Source: Artemisia argyi
Lineage: Eukaryota; Streptophyta; Magnoliopsida; Asterales; Asteraceae
Reading direction: 5' to 3'
Assembly: GCA_030686995.1 (NCBI GenBank)
Contig: CM060685.1
Coordinates: 128,613,823-128,677,822 of the forward strand
DNA length: 64,000 nucleotides
The translations under genes were made by a program, and so were the position numbers. Each line of letters starts with the position of its first letter. Positions within the stretch are counted from its first letter, which is position 1. The notes beneath the pieces were generated by a model that saw only the letters and a list, made by a program, of their open reading frames with translations, had not been told where the DNA came from and did no database searches. Below are positions 35,005 through 49,250 of the stretch, piece by piece.

Positions 35005-35036
35005 TTACCTACCTCTTACAGGGAATTCCGTCCCGG
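35005..35036 (-). other. Polypurine block of Tekay element B
   Basis: Minus strand AATTCCGGGACGGAATTCCC followed by TGTAAGAGGTAGGTAA, directly before the LTR. GAGGTAGGTAA is the likely plus-strand primer. Confidence 0.75.
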
Positions 35037-35068
35037 AATTGTAGTCTAAGATAGTTGTCGAGGGTGTC

Positions 35069-38000
35069 TTAGGTGAAGAGATGTGGGTACTTGGAGCGAA
35101 TCTGATCCTCGCGCTCCCAGGTATATTCCGGTCCTCGCTTGGAGTCCCAACGAACTTTGACAATAGGGATACGGTTTTGTTTTAGTTGTTTGACTTCTCT
35201 ATCCATGATTTCAATGGGTTCCTCGGTAAAGATAAGGTTATCATCTAGTCGAATCTCTTTCAATGGAATCACGAGAGATTCATCGGATAAACACTTCTTA
35301 AGGTTTGACACATGAAAGATGTCGTGAATCCGACTAAGTTCTTCGGGTAGTTCTAGTCTATAAGCCACGGGTCCTATCCTTTCCAGGATTTTGAATGGAC
35401 CGATGTATCTGGGGTTCAACTTTCCATGCTTTCCAAATCGTACCATTCCCTTCCAGGGAGATACTTTCAATAAGACTCTTTCTCCTATTTGAAATTCCAT
35501 GGGTTTCCTTTTTAGGTCTGCGTAGCTTTTCTGTCGGTCTCGGGCTGCTTGTAAGCGTTGCTTAATCTTAATGATTTTCTCGGTTGTTTCCCTAACAAGG
35601 TCTGGTCCTATAAGTTGTCTTTCTCCGACTTCTGCCCAACAGACGGGCGATCTGCACTTCCTACCATACAGTGCTTCGAATGGTGCTGCTTTTATACTGG
35701 CGTGGTAACTATTGTTGTATGAAAACTCTGCTAATGGTAAGTGCTTATCCCAACCTTTTCCAAAATCGATAACGCATGCTCGGAGCATATCTTCCAAGGT
35801 TTGGATAGTTCTTTCACTTTGACCATCAGTTTGAGGGTGGTATGCTGTGCTCATATCTAGTTTAGTTCCTAAGGCTTTCTGTAATGATTTCCAAAAGTGA
35901 GAGGTGAAACGACTATCTCGATCTGAGATAATCGAAATTGGTACTCCATGTCGAGTGACAATTTCCTTCACATATATCTGAGCTAGTGTATTCATCTCAT
36001 CGGTTTCTTTGATAGGTATAAAATGAGCGGATTTTGTTAGACGATCCATAATAACCCATATTGTGTCGTGTCCGGATGAGGTTCTTGGGAGTTTGGTGAT
36101 GAAGTCCATAGTGATTCGTTCCCATTTCTACATAGGAAGTTCTGGTTGTACAAGTAAGCCTGAAGGTTTCTGATGTTCTACCTTTACTCTTGAACATGTC
36201 AAACATTTACTGACATATTCTGCGATGTCAGCCTTCATGTTTGGCCACCAATATAGTCTCTTTAAATCCTGATACATCTTGTCGGAACCTGGATGAATGG
36301 AGTATTTTGACTTGTGAGACTCGTACATGATGAGTTCACGAATACCTCCAATCATAGGGATCCAACTTCTGTCCTTGAAACATAGTGTTCCATCGGATTT
36401 CTTCACGAAACCATTCTTATTCTCGGGCATACCGTAAATCTTTTCTTCGGGTCGGTTTTCTTCTTTAAGTGCTTCGTTCTGCGCGGTAAGGATTTGGGAT
36501 GGAAGGGGTGAGTGGATAGTCATTCCTAGTGACCTAACTCGAAGGGGTTTCAATCGTTCTTTTCGGCTTAACGCATCTGCTACTACATTAGCTTTTCCTG
36601 GGTGATAACGGATCTCACAATCATAATCGCTGAGCAACTCTAGCCAGCGACGTTGCCTCATATTCAAATCCTTCTGATCCAAAATGTGTTGAAGACTCTT
36701 GTAGTCGGTGTATACGGTACATTTTGTGCCATATAAGTAGTGTCTCCACAACTTGAGTGCAAACACTACAGCTCCTAACTCCAAGTCATGAGTCGTGTAG
36801 TTTTCCTCATGTTTCTTCAGTTGCCGAGATGCATAAGCTATCACTTTGCTTCTTTGCATCAAGACCGCTCCTAGTCCATGATAAGATGCATCGCAATATA
36901 CTATAAAGTCCTCGTTTCCTTCTGGGAGGACTAATATTGGAGCTTCACAAAGCTTTTGTTTTAACAACTGGAAGGCTGCTTCTTCCTTTTCTTCCCAGAT
37001 GTACTTCTCATTCTTTTGGGTCAGTTTAGTCAAAGGTTTTGCAATCTTGGAGAATCCTTCTATAAATCTTCGGTAGTAACCTGCGAGACCTAAAAATTGA
37101 CGAATCTCTGTGGGGTTTGTAGGAGATGACCAACCTTTAACAGCCTCAATCTTTGTAGGGTCTACGTGAATGCCTTGATTATCGATGATGTGTCCTAAAA
37201 ATTGTACGGTGTGAATCCAAAAGTCGCACTTAGAGAACTTAGCGTACAATTCTTCCTTCTTAAGCAGTTCTAGAATGATTCGTAAATGTCCCGCGTGTTC
37301 TTCTTCGTTGTGAGAGTAGATCAAAATATCGTCTATGAATACTATTACAAACTTATCCAAGTAAGGTTTGCATACTCAATTCATTAAATCCATGAAAACT
37401 GCTGGTGCATTGGTCAGACCGAACGGCATTACTTGAAATTCGTAGTGACCATAGCGCGTTCTGAATGCAGTTTTCGGAATATCTTCTTCTCGAACTCTTA
37501 GCTGATGATATCCTGATCTCAGATCAATTTTTGAGTACACACTTGATCCTTGCAATTGGTCAAACAGATCATCAATTCGAGGTAATGGGTATCGATTCTT
37601 TACCGTAAGTTTATTCAACTCCCGGTAATCGATGCATATTCGAAAGGATCCATCCTTCTTTTTAACGAACAAAATTGGAGCTCCCCAAGGTGATGAGCTT
37701 GGTCGAATAAATCCTTTATCCGACAATTCCTTTAGTTGTTCTGACAACTCTTCCATTTCAGATGGCGCTAGCCTATAAGGTGCTTTAGCTACTGGTGCCG
37801 CTCCAGGCACTAGTTCAATCTGAAATTCTACTTGACGTACGGGTGGAATACCAGGTAATTCTTCAGGGAATACTTCAGGAAAATCCCTAACGATAGGTAC
37901 GTCATCAAACTGCTTTTCTGATGACTTACCTTCCGTAACTTGAGCCATGAATACTTGACATCCTTCTTTCATGTATTTTATTACTCGCATACATGAGATA

Positions 38001-39541
38001 ATTCCATATCGAGGTTTGCTTTTGTCGCCCTGGACAATGAGTGTTTCATCCTTGAGTGGTATATGGACGGCCTTTTCGTTACAGTGAATCCTAGCATGAT
38101 GGTGGGATAGCCAATCCATGCCGACGATAGCGTCGAAACTACCAAGTTGAACCGGCATAAGATCAATGGCAAAAGGTTTTTCGGACAAGGTTAGGGTGCA
38201 ATCTTTCATGATGGTATTGGTGTCTATTAAATTTCCGTCAGCCATTTCGACTTCGTAGGTGGTGTTTAGCTTATAGGGGGTAATATTTAGTAAAGGGGCA
38301 AATGTATCTGATATAAAACTCTTATCGGCGCCCGAATCAAACAATACTCTAGCATTATGATGGTTTAGTAGAAACGTACCGGTGACTACATCGGGTCCGT
38401 TTCCATCTCCGAGTAGGTATACCCTAGCTTGGGCGTTGGCTAGTTCGTTTCCTTTTGGGCAGTTTCTCCGAATGTGTCCTACTTCACCGCATCCGAAACA
38501 AGTGGGTGGTACAGCTAATGTGTTGCTTCCCGTAGTAGGAATCCTACAGTTTCTGGTTTGATGCCCGATTTTATGACATTTGTCACATCGGACGGTACAA
38601 CGACCCTTGTGATGAAGTTTGCATCGCTGGCACAGGGGTTTCTATCCATTGTACCCTACACCTTCCATAGCGGTGTAGACTCGGGGTTTTTCTTGTCTTT
38701 GATTCTGCTGTTGAGTGCTTCGAGTGTTGTGATATGGTTGGTGGTTCCGATTATTGTTGCGTTGGTTGTTGTTGCGGTGATGACTGTTGTAGTTTTGCTG
38801 GTTGTTGTTGTGATGGTGAGTGGTTCTTTTATCGTCCAATTTCCTTTTAAGTTCATTGTATTTCACTTCTCAATCTAGAAGTTTCTGAGCAAGTTCCATT
38901 GCTGCTTCCAAGGTTGGCGGATTTGCTGAGGTGACATTTCCTTCAATACTCCTAGGGAGTCCTTCGACATATTTCTCTAATGTCTTCTCATGATCGGGTA
39001 CCACGGTAGGGCATAGTATTCTAAGTTCTTGGAATCTCCGGTTGTAACTTCTCAAATCAACTCCTTTCACTATTAAGGCATGGAACTCATCTTCGAGTTT
39101 TCGCAGTTCGGAACGGGGACAATACTTCTTTAGTATTTTAGCCTTGAACTCAATCCAAGTAAGCTGATGTGCTGCTTCTGCTCCTAGTGTTTGGACGGTA
39201 GAGTTCCACCAGGATAGAGCGTCTTGCATTAGTGTTCCCATTGCGAAGCTTACCTTGTTGTTTTCCGAGCATCCACTTCTTTGGAAAACAGTTTCACTTC
39301 TTTCAAACCATTGAGCTAATTCCGACACTCCTTCAATTCCTTTGAAATACGTCGGTTGACATGCTATGAAGTCTTTGTATGTGCAGTAGCGGGGTGCCGG
39401 TGCATTTCCGTCTCTATTACGGTTTTGTTCAGCTAAAACGGCATTAACGCCGTCAGCGATTGCTTGCTGGATTGCAGCCGGGGTCATAACTTCGGGGTTT
39501 GCTGGTGCGGCGTTCGTGGTTGTTCTCCTAGTTCTAGCCAT
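35069..39541 (-). pseudogene. gag-pol: Tekay gag-pol polyprotein, four premature stops
   Basis: A single 1491-codon frame. Gag residues 1-223 (MARTRRTTTNAAPANPEV; FERSETVFQRSGC). Two zinc knuckles follow, [14 protein letters not shown] and [14 protein letters not shown] (about residues 318-360). Protease has [10 protein letters not shown] (about 400). RT has VPWGAP-like [16 protein letters not shown] and VFIDDILIY (about 735). RNase H has [16 protein letters not shown] (about 885). The integrase HHCC finger runs from [12 protein letters not shown] to CLTCSRVK (about 1075-1115); its core has [14 protein letters not shown] and [13 protein letters not shown] chromodomain-like end has [19 protein letters not shown]. 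In-frame stops lie at 38870-38872, 38642-38644, 37376-37378 and 36128-36130. No frameshift is seen, so the element is probably inactive by itself but only just. Confidence 0.95.
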
Positions 39542-39545
39542 ATTG

Positions 39546-39570
39546 CTATAAAAGAAGGTATATTATTAGA
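39546..39570 (-). promoter_or_regulatory. Possible splice acceptor before gag
   Basis: The minus strand reads CTAATAATATACCTTCTTTTATAG ending six bases before the gag ATG. It has a branch-like CTAAT, a pyrimidine-rich run and AG. A matching donor was not identified with confidence. Confidence 0.3.
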
Positions 39571-39877
39571 ACATTTATAATAATCTTATCACGTTGAAAA
39601 TACATATCGAGTAATGAATAGTTAAATATAGGTCGTAGTTACAATGATTCGATCATCGTAAATTTTCGTATGTTGGGATGACATACATAACGAATAAGTT
39701 TGACCTGTATGAACCAATATATTACGATATAATGCAACGTAAATAAAGATAAAATAAACTTCCATAAATCAATGTCACGGTGTTACAACACTTATTTGTA
39801 CTTGTGCAAATGTTTACAAAACACGACAAGATATTCTTATTTGTAGGACATTGATTTTTCTTAACAAGGTGGTGGTC

Positions 39878-40930
39878 TCATGGTTTTCCTAAAGCCTTGC
39901 CTAGGCGGTTTTGGAGTTCTTGGATGGCAGTGGACATGGTTTCCATGGTTTGATCTCTAGCTCTTTCCCTTTCTCGAGCTTCTAGCAGGGCTTGCCTAAG
40001 GCGTAGGTTTTCAGTGTTGATCCTTTCAATTTCTTGGTCTAAAGTTCCCAATGCTATTTCGGTCGAAGTGTTAGCCCCACATAGTGCTCCTATGAATTCC
40101 ATTGATTCCCAAAATAGAGAATCCAACTTTTCGACCTTATCCTCTACTGCAAGATGACCAATTATGAGACTGTTCATGTCATCTTCAAAGGTTTCTAGAA
40201 GTTCCTGTGGAATCTTGTTGAGTATACTAGCGATGGAATCAAGTCGGTCTTCGTGGCGAACCATTCTTGCAGCTAACAATGGTATGGTATGGTGTATGGG
40301 TTCCCCAGTGACTGGCAGTATTTGGGAGGTAGAGTAAGAACTTTCCCCAAGTTCCCTTGTTGTCGGTGTTCCTTCTTGAGATCTCCAATATCGCATAATG
40401 GGCAATAAGAAAGACCATTTACGAGCATCTGCCCGCTTGTGGGTCCTTCGGCGACTACGGTGAATACTAGATTCTGAAGCGGTTGGGCGGATTGGGTAAA
40501 ACTTTCGGTGAGGTGGTAGAGGGACACTTCGGTAAGGTGCTGGTGGTGATGCTAGTGGAGGTGATACTATAGGTGATGGTGTTAGTGGTACAGTAGTAGT
40601 TTGGCTGTAGAAGATAGTTGGTACTGGTGGTATTACTGGTGGTGCAGGTGGTGATGGCACAACTGATTCAGGTGGTATGACAAGAGCTGGTGCTGGTACA
40701 GCAGTACTTGCTTCATACGGCTGAAGTTGTCTAATTTGCCTAGATCGGCGAATCGGACCAGATGTTGCCAGAGGAGAAGCCTCTGTGTCAGATGCTGGCA
40801 GAAATTGCTGGCTTTGCATGTATCTGTCGGTAGCAGGAAACATAGGCATAGGTGAGGTAGCATAGGCTGAAGTAACATCTTCAGTTCCTGAGTTTGAGGA
40901 CAAGCTGATAGGGTGGGTGTTCAAAGACAT
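39878..40930 (-). CDS. Extra ORF upstream of gag in Tekay element B (350 aa)
   Basis: I prefer Met at 40930 (MSLNTHPISLSSNSG). The open frame reaches 41020, but those 30 codons are AT-rich leader preceding a TTTATTACAG acceptor-like sequence. The N-terminal half is Ser/Thr/Pro-rich (many PPAP/PVP words), followed by a strongly basic patch (SRRRTHKRADARKW, about residue 165) and a C-terminal predicted coiled coil (IERINTENLRLRQALLEARE to the end). No zinc finger, membrane span or catalytic motif. Asteraceae Tekay elements commonly encode a coiled-coil ORF before gag (memory). Unlike gag-pol, it has no stop. A nucleic-acid-binding or assembly role is inference. Confidence 0.65.
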   Translation of the reverse strand: MSLNTHPISLSSNSGTEDVTSAYATSPMPMFPATDRYMQSQQFLPASDTEASPLATSGPIRRSRQIRQLQPYEASTAVPAPALVIPPESVVPSPPAPPVIPPVPTIFYSQTTTVPLTPSPIVSPPLASPPAPYRSVPLPPHRKFYPIRPTASESSIHRSRRRTHKRADARKWSFLLPIMRYWRSQEGTPTTRELGESSYSTSQILPVTGEPIHHTIPLLAARMVRHEDRLDSIASILNKIPQELLETFEDDMNSLIIGHLAVEDKVEKLDSLFWESMEFIGALCGANTSTEIALGTLDQEIERINTENLRLRQALLEARERERARDQTMETMSTAIQELQNRLGKALGKP

Positions 40931-41136
40931 GTTACTGTAATAAATTTCCCGATTAGTAAATGTAAGCATAATTATAACCAATTTAAAAATGCTATAAAGG
41001 TAAATAATACTTTTTACCAATTACTGGGATGCGTAGGCACGAAGGGCGTAGGATGGTATTTTATGAAAATTTTGTCCCATTTTACAGTGTAGTTATAGTC
41101 CAATGTTCCAAAAACACTTGGTTCACTATAACCGTA

Positions 41137-41148
41137 GCTCTGATGCCA
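41137..41148 (-). other. Primer-binding site of Tekay element B
   Basis: The minus strand reads GATTGGCATCAGAGCTACGG straight after the LTR; one change from TGGTATCAGAGC. Confidence 0.85.
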
Positions 41149-41151
41149 ATC

Positions 41152-44459
<3,308 letters not shown>

Positions 44460-44477
44460 TTTAGATCCATCAAAGAA

Positions 44478-45586
44478 TATGCTTTAATTTGCGCTTAATA
44501 TATCAAAATTTTTATAAAAGAAAATTAGCATGTTTTTGTTTAATCTAAGTTGCATAACTGCACATAAGACTTTATTTTCTAAAATTGTGATTTCAAAATT
44601 CACAAATCTATGAGTGTGTCGATGACTTGTAAACTTTATAACTTGACTTGTATACTATTCGAGACCACCATAATAAGTTTTATTTTTATAATTGGAGTAA
44701 CTTGTCTAAATTGGTAAAATCCTTGGATTACACCAAAAAGCCTTTATATGTTTTGTAATATTAACTAACTATATTGGTTATTTAACCCCCGTATAAACCC
44801 TTTGTTTACTCTCATTTTTAGAGTGAGATACCCCAAGAAAAACACGTAGAGCCATTCCTTTATGACTTATACACCTTGTTATTACGTTTGGTTACACCTT
44901 AGCCTACCCTGTAGATTTAAGTATGTGGTTAGTTGCTTAGGCAAAGTGTGTTTCCTTGCGTTACCTGTGCTCGTGTGCGTAAATTCATTATCTTTGGTTA
45001 GGTCGGGAAATTGCACAATGCAATTGGAGTGAAAATACATATTGTATATTTTTAGTCAGTTTTTCGTGTGTTTACTACTTTCACTATTACATTATATCTG
45101 AAAGTCTGAAAAATAAAATATTATTATCCAGAATTATTGTGATGGTATTGTGGTGAAATTTTACACCTTTAATGATAAAAAAAATCAAAAAAATGAGGAA
45201 AGAAACAGAAAGAAGAAGTTGGTAGTTTATTTAAACCAACGATGTAAAGTTTTGTATTACAGTGGTTGATATCGCCACTATTGTTGTATTATATTTATGG
45301 ATTAAAGGGAGTTGGACGTTATGGTAACGCCAATTAAGGATTGTTTATTCTTTGTCTAAGATCTTATTGAGTATAATTCGTATCTACCTAAAGCATGAGT
45401 TACAAAAGAGTCAAAGCGTGAGTTACTCAATGATATGAGTCTTATTCATGGGATGGTAGGGAAGTATTCTAACCACACTTAGGACTTTAATCTATTTGTT
45501 TCTTGTTTTGTATTTTTATTTTACACCAATTTATATCCTAAATGTTATCCATACCCAACCGTATTGTTATATTCGTTGTTAGCTTT
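44478..45586. other. Non-coding DNA right of the copia insertion
   Basis: It continues the sequence that was next to 22355 before the copia element entered, so at least its start belongs to the plus-strand Athila-like element or its flank. No ORF, LTR end or primer-binding site was found. A change to Tekay A LTR sequence must occur between here and about 45960. Confidence 0.5.
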
Positions 45587-45925
45587 CGAGCATCCGAATA
45601 TGATGATGGCCAAGTAAGAATATTAAATGTATGAATAAGGTAGTGACCATCCGAGTATTAAATTAATTAGCTAACGCGCCAGCGATCTGGTGTGTGAATT
45701 GGTGACCATCCGAGTTTAAGATTGATTAAATGATGCGCCAGCTATCTGGTGTGCAACTTGGTGGCCATCCGTTATGAAAATAACGCGCCAGCGATCCATG
45801 GAACACATTAGTGAGCATCCATCATTTGAAAGATCAAGGACTCGCGCCAGCGATCCATGAAGCATACTAGTGACCATCCGTTAGTTAAAGCATCAAGGAC
45901 TCGCGCCAGCGATCTACTAAGTTAA
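45587..45925 (+). repeat. Degenerate minisatellite with GCGCCAGCGATC units
   Basis: Five to six units of about 50-60 bp, each with (A/C)CGCGCCAGCGATC and GTGA(C/G)CATCCG. In two units GCGCCAG-CGAT-CTGGTGT (or a close variant) can fold into a short hairpin. Confidence 0.8.
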
Positions 45926-46371
45926 TGCAGGAAATGTTCAAACAAAGCTAGGTTTAACCCATCAACCAAAAACCCTTTTTACCGCTTTAGACTTTTTACT
46001 CCTTAGCTTTAGTGGGGGAGATGTGTATCCTTGTCAAGCATATGATAGAATATTTGTCACGTTCGGACAGTTAAACGATTAGATTTGCTTTTAAAAATAA
46101 TATATTTTGTTTCAAATTGGTTAAGTGTTTGGTCGTGCAATCATTTTGGTCATTTTGTTTATTATGTATAAAAGCATCCGTAAGTCGTTACAGTCGCGCC
46201 ACCCAGCGTTTCAAAGATAATTGAGTTTAGTTTCATTTAAAAATAGTTTCAAGGTCTGAGTGTTTATAGATTTTTGTAAATGGTCAAAAGAGTAACGGTA
46301 TGTCCATTAAAGTTAAGCGTTTCCGCGCGTAAAGTTTTAATTTTTGGTCAAGGCGGGCACGGGGTATAACA
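45926..46371 (+). repeat. 3' end of the 5' LTR of Tekay-like element A
   Basis: Runs up to GGGCACGGGGTATAACA, directly before a primer-binding site. AGTGGGGGAGATGTGTATCC near 46010 resembles a GGGGGAGATACATGC block in the LARD LTR. The left boundary is uncertain. Confidence 0.6.
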
Positions 46372-46374
46372 ACT

Positions 46375-46386
46375 TGGTATCAGAGC
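46375..46386 (+). other. Primer-binding site of Tekay-like element A
   Basis: TGGTATCAGAGC, three bases after the LTR end; initiator methionine tRNA type. Confidence 0.9.
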
Positions 46387-47457
46387 TTCGGTTTAAGTGA
46401 GTTAGGTTTTCATTTTAGGTTTCCTAGTCTTAAACCACTAGTAGATATGTTGGATGTAAGATTAAGTAATGCGGATAAGTATTTGTTTAAGTTATAGAAA
46501 GTGATTGTTAAGTTATGAAATGGATCGTGTGATTGTTATATGAGCTTAAGATGTATAATGTTGAATGTGTGTTATAGCATTGACGTGTGTGATGTAAGTC
46601 CATGGTGGACTAAATATGTTTAAGTGATAGGATTACCTTGCACCTCGGGTAGTGTCAATGATTGTTATTTGATTATGTAAATGTGTGTTATATAGAAAGA
46701 TGAGTATAGAAGTGATAAGTGGTATGCTTGTTATAAGGCGTGACTAGAATATCATTATAGTAAGAAGTTATAAATGGATTATGCAATGATGTATGACACG
46801 TGTGTTGAGTTAGACCAACATATGGTCTCATTGTATTTAGTGTCTAGTGATTGACCGATAATATGGTATTAGAGATGTGCTGATAGCAAGTTAATGTAAG
46901 GTATAAGCATATAAAGATAGCAAGGATAAGCTTGTTATAGTATGATGTGACGAAGGCATGATTAGAAATCGACATATTTTTTGTAAGTGTCGTTTGGCAT
47001 AAAATTTATAGAAATGGAAAAGATATGTGCGTATGTAATGATCTGAGATAGAGTGTTGTAGCTTAAGTGCTAATAATCAAAAGCGATGAGTTAATGTATA
47101 TGAGTAAGAATGTGATGGTATGTGGTATAATAAAACACGATGAGATCATATTAATGTTATAAAACGCGTAAGAAGAATAAATGGACGCTAAAGAGTGTGT
47201 TATAGTTGACGACCTATGTAAGGTCTATATTTGTAATAGTCGGATAGACTAAAGTGGTAAAAGTAAAGATGTGGAAATTGTCAATAGGGGTTGACGAGTA
47301 AATGAGAAAGTGAGATGAGTAAACACATAGAAAATGTGTAAATATGATATGCAAGTTGCATATGAACTTGCTTTAATTAAATTAAAAGTGATGAAATAGT
47401 ATGTGTGTTAAACTGTTAATAGTTTGGATCTAATATGTTGTTATAGTATGATGTTAC

Positions 47458-47650
47458 AGGCTGCTCGGGAAAACATTACAGTGATTGTTACAGTAAATCC
47501 TACAGGATATGTTATAGTAAATCCCACGGGATGTGTTATAGCCGAGTTAGTAAATGAATGTTACAGAAATCCTTCGGGATAAATGGAATTGCCTTCACCG
47601 GCAAAGATTGCCTACATCCTTGGCATGCATAATAGTCCCTACGGGGAAAA
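47458..47650 (+). repeat. Array of small inverted repeats
   Basis: Repeated GTTA(C/T)AGTAAATCC-type words with fold-back cores: ATCCTACAGGAT, ATCCCACGGGAT, ATCCTTCGGGAT (a UUCG tetraloop if RNA), TTGCCTTCACCGGCAA, TGCCTACATCCTTGGCA and TCCCTACGGGGA. Confidence 0.7.
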
Positions 47651-47812
47651 GTTAAAGTAAAGTGGGTCCAAGCTAGGAAAGAAAATGGTTAAAGTGAAAA
47701 TTCTGAATTATGAATGATGAATGTGAAATGATAAAGATTGGAAGTTAAAGTGTGTAACAGATAGGAGCGAGTGTTATGTCGGAAGTGTATAAATAGGATG
47801 GTTTATGGTTTC

Positions 47813-47937
47813 TTTATTTAAATGGATTGGGACGCCTCTTTATTTAAATAAAAAAAAGTTGTGAATCGCCGAACCATGAGTTTGTATTTCTTGATTTACA
47901 TCATTTGGGACGCCTCTCCATGTAAATGAGGAAGTAT
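47813..47937 (+). other. Twin stem-loop in Tekay-like element A
   Basis: The first hairpin pairs 47813-47823 with 47842-47852 (11 bp perfect), loop GGATTGGGACGCCTCTTT. The second pairs 47894-47901 with 47920-47927 and extends to 47884/47937 past one mismatch with G-T wobbles, loop CATTTGGGACGCCTCTCC. It is homologous to 4431-4557 in the LARD; all four loops are 18 nt long with a TTGGGACGC core. Confidence 0.8.
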
Positions 47938-48698
47938 AAACAAGTGGGCTTATGTGTTCCCGACATAGCGTAAGTAGGGTTAAGAAGTACAAACGGGAGT
48001 CTAGAATGGTTAGAAGTCATAGGGATTAAGATAGGTGGGATAAAAGTTAGATTTCGACCTTAGGAAAGAGCCGTTATGTGAAACCATTAATTAGGTGTTT
48101 AAAGTATAAATTAAAAAGGTTAAAGTTTAAAGTTATAGTATGCCTTGTGGCATTTTGTAAAGTAAGAAATGACCGTGGTGGTCATAAAGAGATGGATTAA
48201 AAGTCTAGAATGATGTTATAGTGTGACCGTGTGGCTTGATGTAATGTGAATAATGATCATGGTGGTCGTAAAGTTGATGAAAGTTATGAGAAAGAAGTAA
48301 AGATAAACGAAACGTTATATTAAGAATGTTAATGAAATAGTGGAATGGCTATGGTAAAAGGTAAATGTAATAGTTAATATTTGATTTATGTAAAGTCAAG
48401 ATGTTGAATAAAATGAGTAAAATATGGTGTAATAGTAATAGAATTGGTTATAGCGATGGTTGGTATTGGTTAATTATGTCACAAATGACATAATGACATG
48501 GTAAAAGCCGTATGTTATAGAAATATAGCGAGAAATTGAGTGCATTAAGGGTTTGAAATGTGTTATAGTGTGCCTTGAGTTGCAAGATTAAGTAGATCAT
48601 TGCAACACAATGGTTTAATATTGTAAGTGTCAAGAATGAGGGGTATTATGTGACTAAGTTTTGGTTAGTAATAGACGAGAGATTTCGAGGACGAAATC

Positions 48699-48717
48699 TA
48701 AATAAGGGGGATAGAAT
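48699..48717 (+). other. Polypurine tract of Tekay-like element A
   Basis: AAATAAGGGGGATAGAAT just before TGTAACACCCG, preceded by the inverted repeat GATTTCGAGGACGAAATC typical of the end of Del/Tekay interiors. Confidence 0.9.
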
Positions 48718-49250
48718 TGTAACACCCGTATCCCGGATACAAATGGGTCCCACCCTAGATGAAATTGACTAAGAATAATGTGTTTGGCAAAGCAGATAAA
48801 TGATATTTGAGTATGTTTGACTACGTTTTATAAGTTCAAAGGCTTTACGTGATTGACTAATCAAACCCGGTAGTCAAACTATAAGTATTAAGAATGTTTA
48901 ATGTGGTTCAGAAAGTATTATGTATCATAAGTAAAAGGGATAAGAACTTAAGAGACCTAAGTTGCCAGAATCCCAAAATGGTACTAGAACCAACTTGTTC
49001 TAGCACCAAAACTGGATGGTTATAGTACTAGCGGGGCTATTCTTGCCAAAACCTCAAACTAGCACTAGAACCAACTTGTTCTAGTACTAAGAATGAATTG
49101 TGATAGTGCCAAAGGGACTAAAGTTGCCAACTAGGCAAACTTACAATCTAACTAGTATATCCTAGAAATTTCTACACATTTCTCATTTGTTCAAGAGGGT
49201 GTGTTGGTGTCGGTTTATAAGGAAAAAAAGAGGGATAAAGAATAGACAAG
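48718..49250 (+). repeat. 3' LTR of Tekay-like element A (first segment)
   Basis: Starts TGTAACACCCGTATCCCGG; 48836-49250 matches 14619-15030. An Athila-like element enters after ACAAG (49246-49250). Confidence 0.9.

Larger units (their letters stand above)
46387..48698 (+). other. Coding-free interior of Tekay-like element A
   Basis: No ORF of note. Rich in GTTATAG/TGTTATA words and short inverted repeats. It includes the hairpin array 47458-47650, the twin stem-loop 47813-47937 and further inverted repeats at 48130-48260. Together with the primer-binding site, polypurine tract and LTRs this makes it a non-autonomous element. Confidence 0.75.

Noticed and set aside
44478..48717. Host gene between the nested blocks
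   Set aside because: No long ORF or conserved exon pattern; primer-binding site, polypurine tract and LTR ends account for the region.
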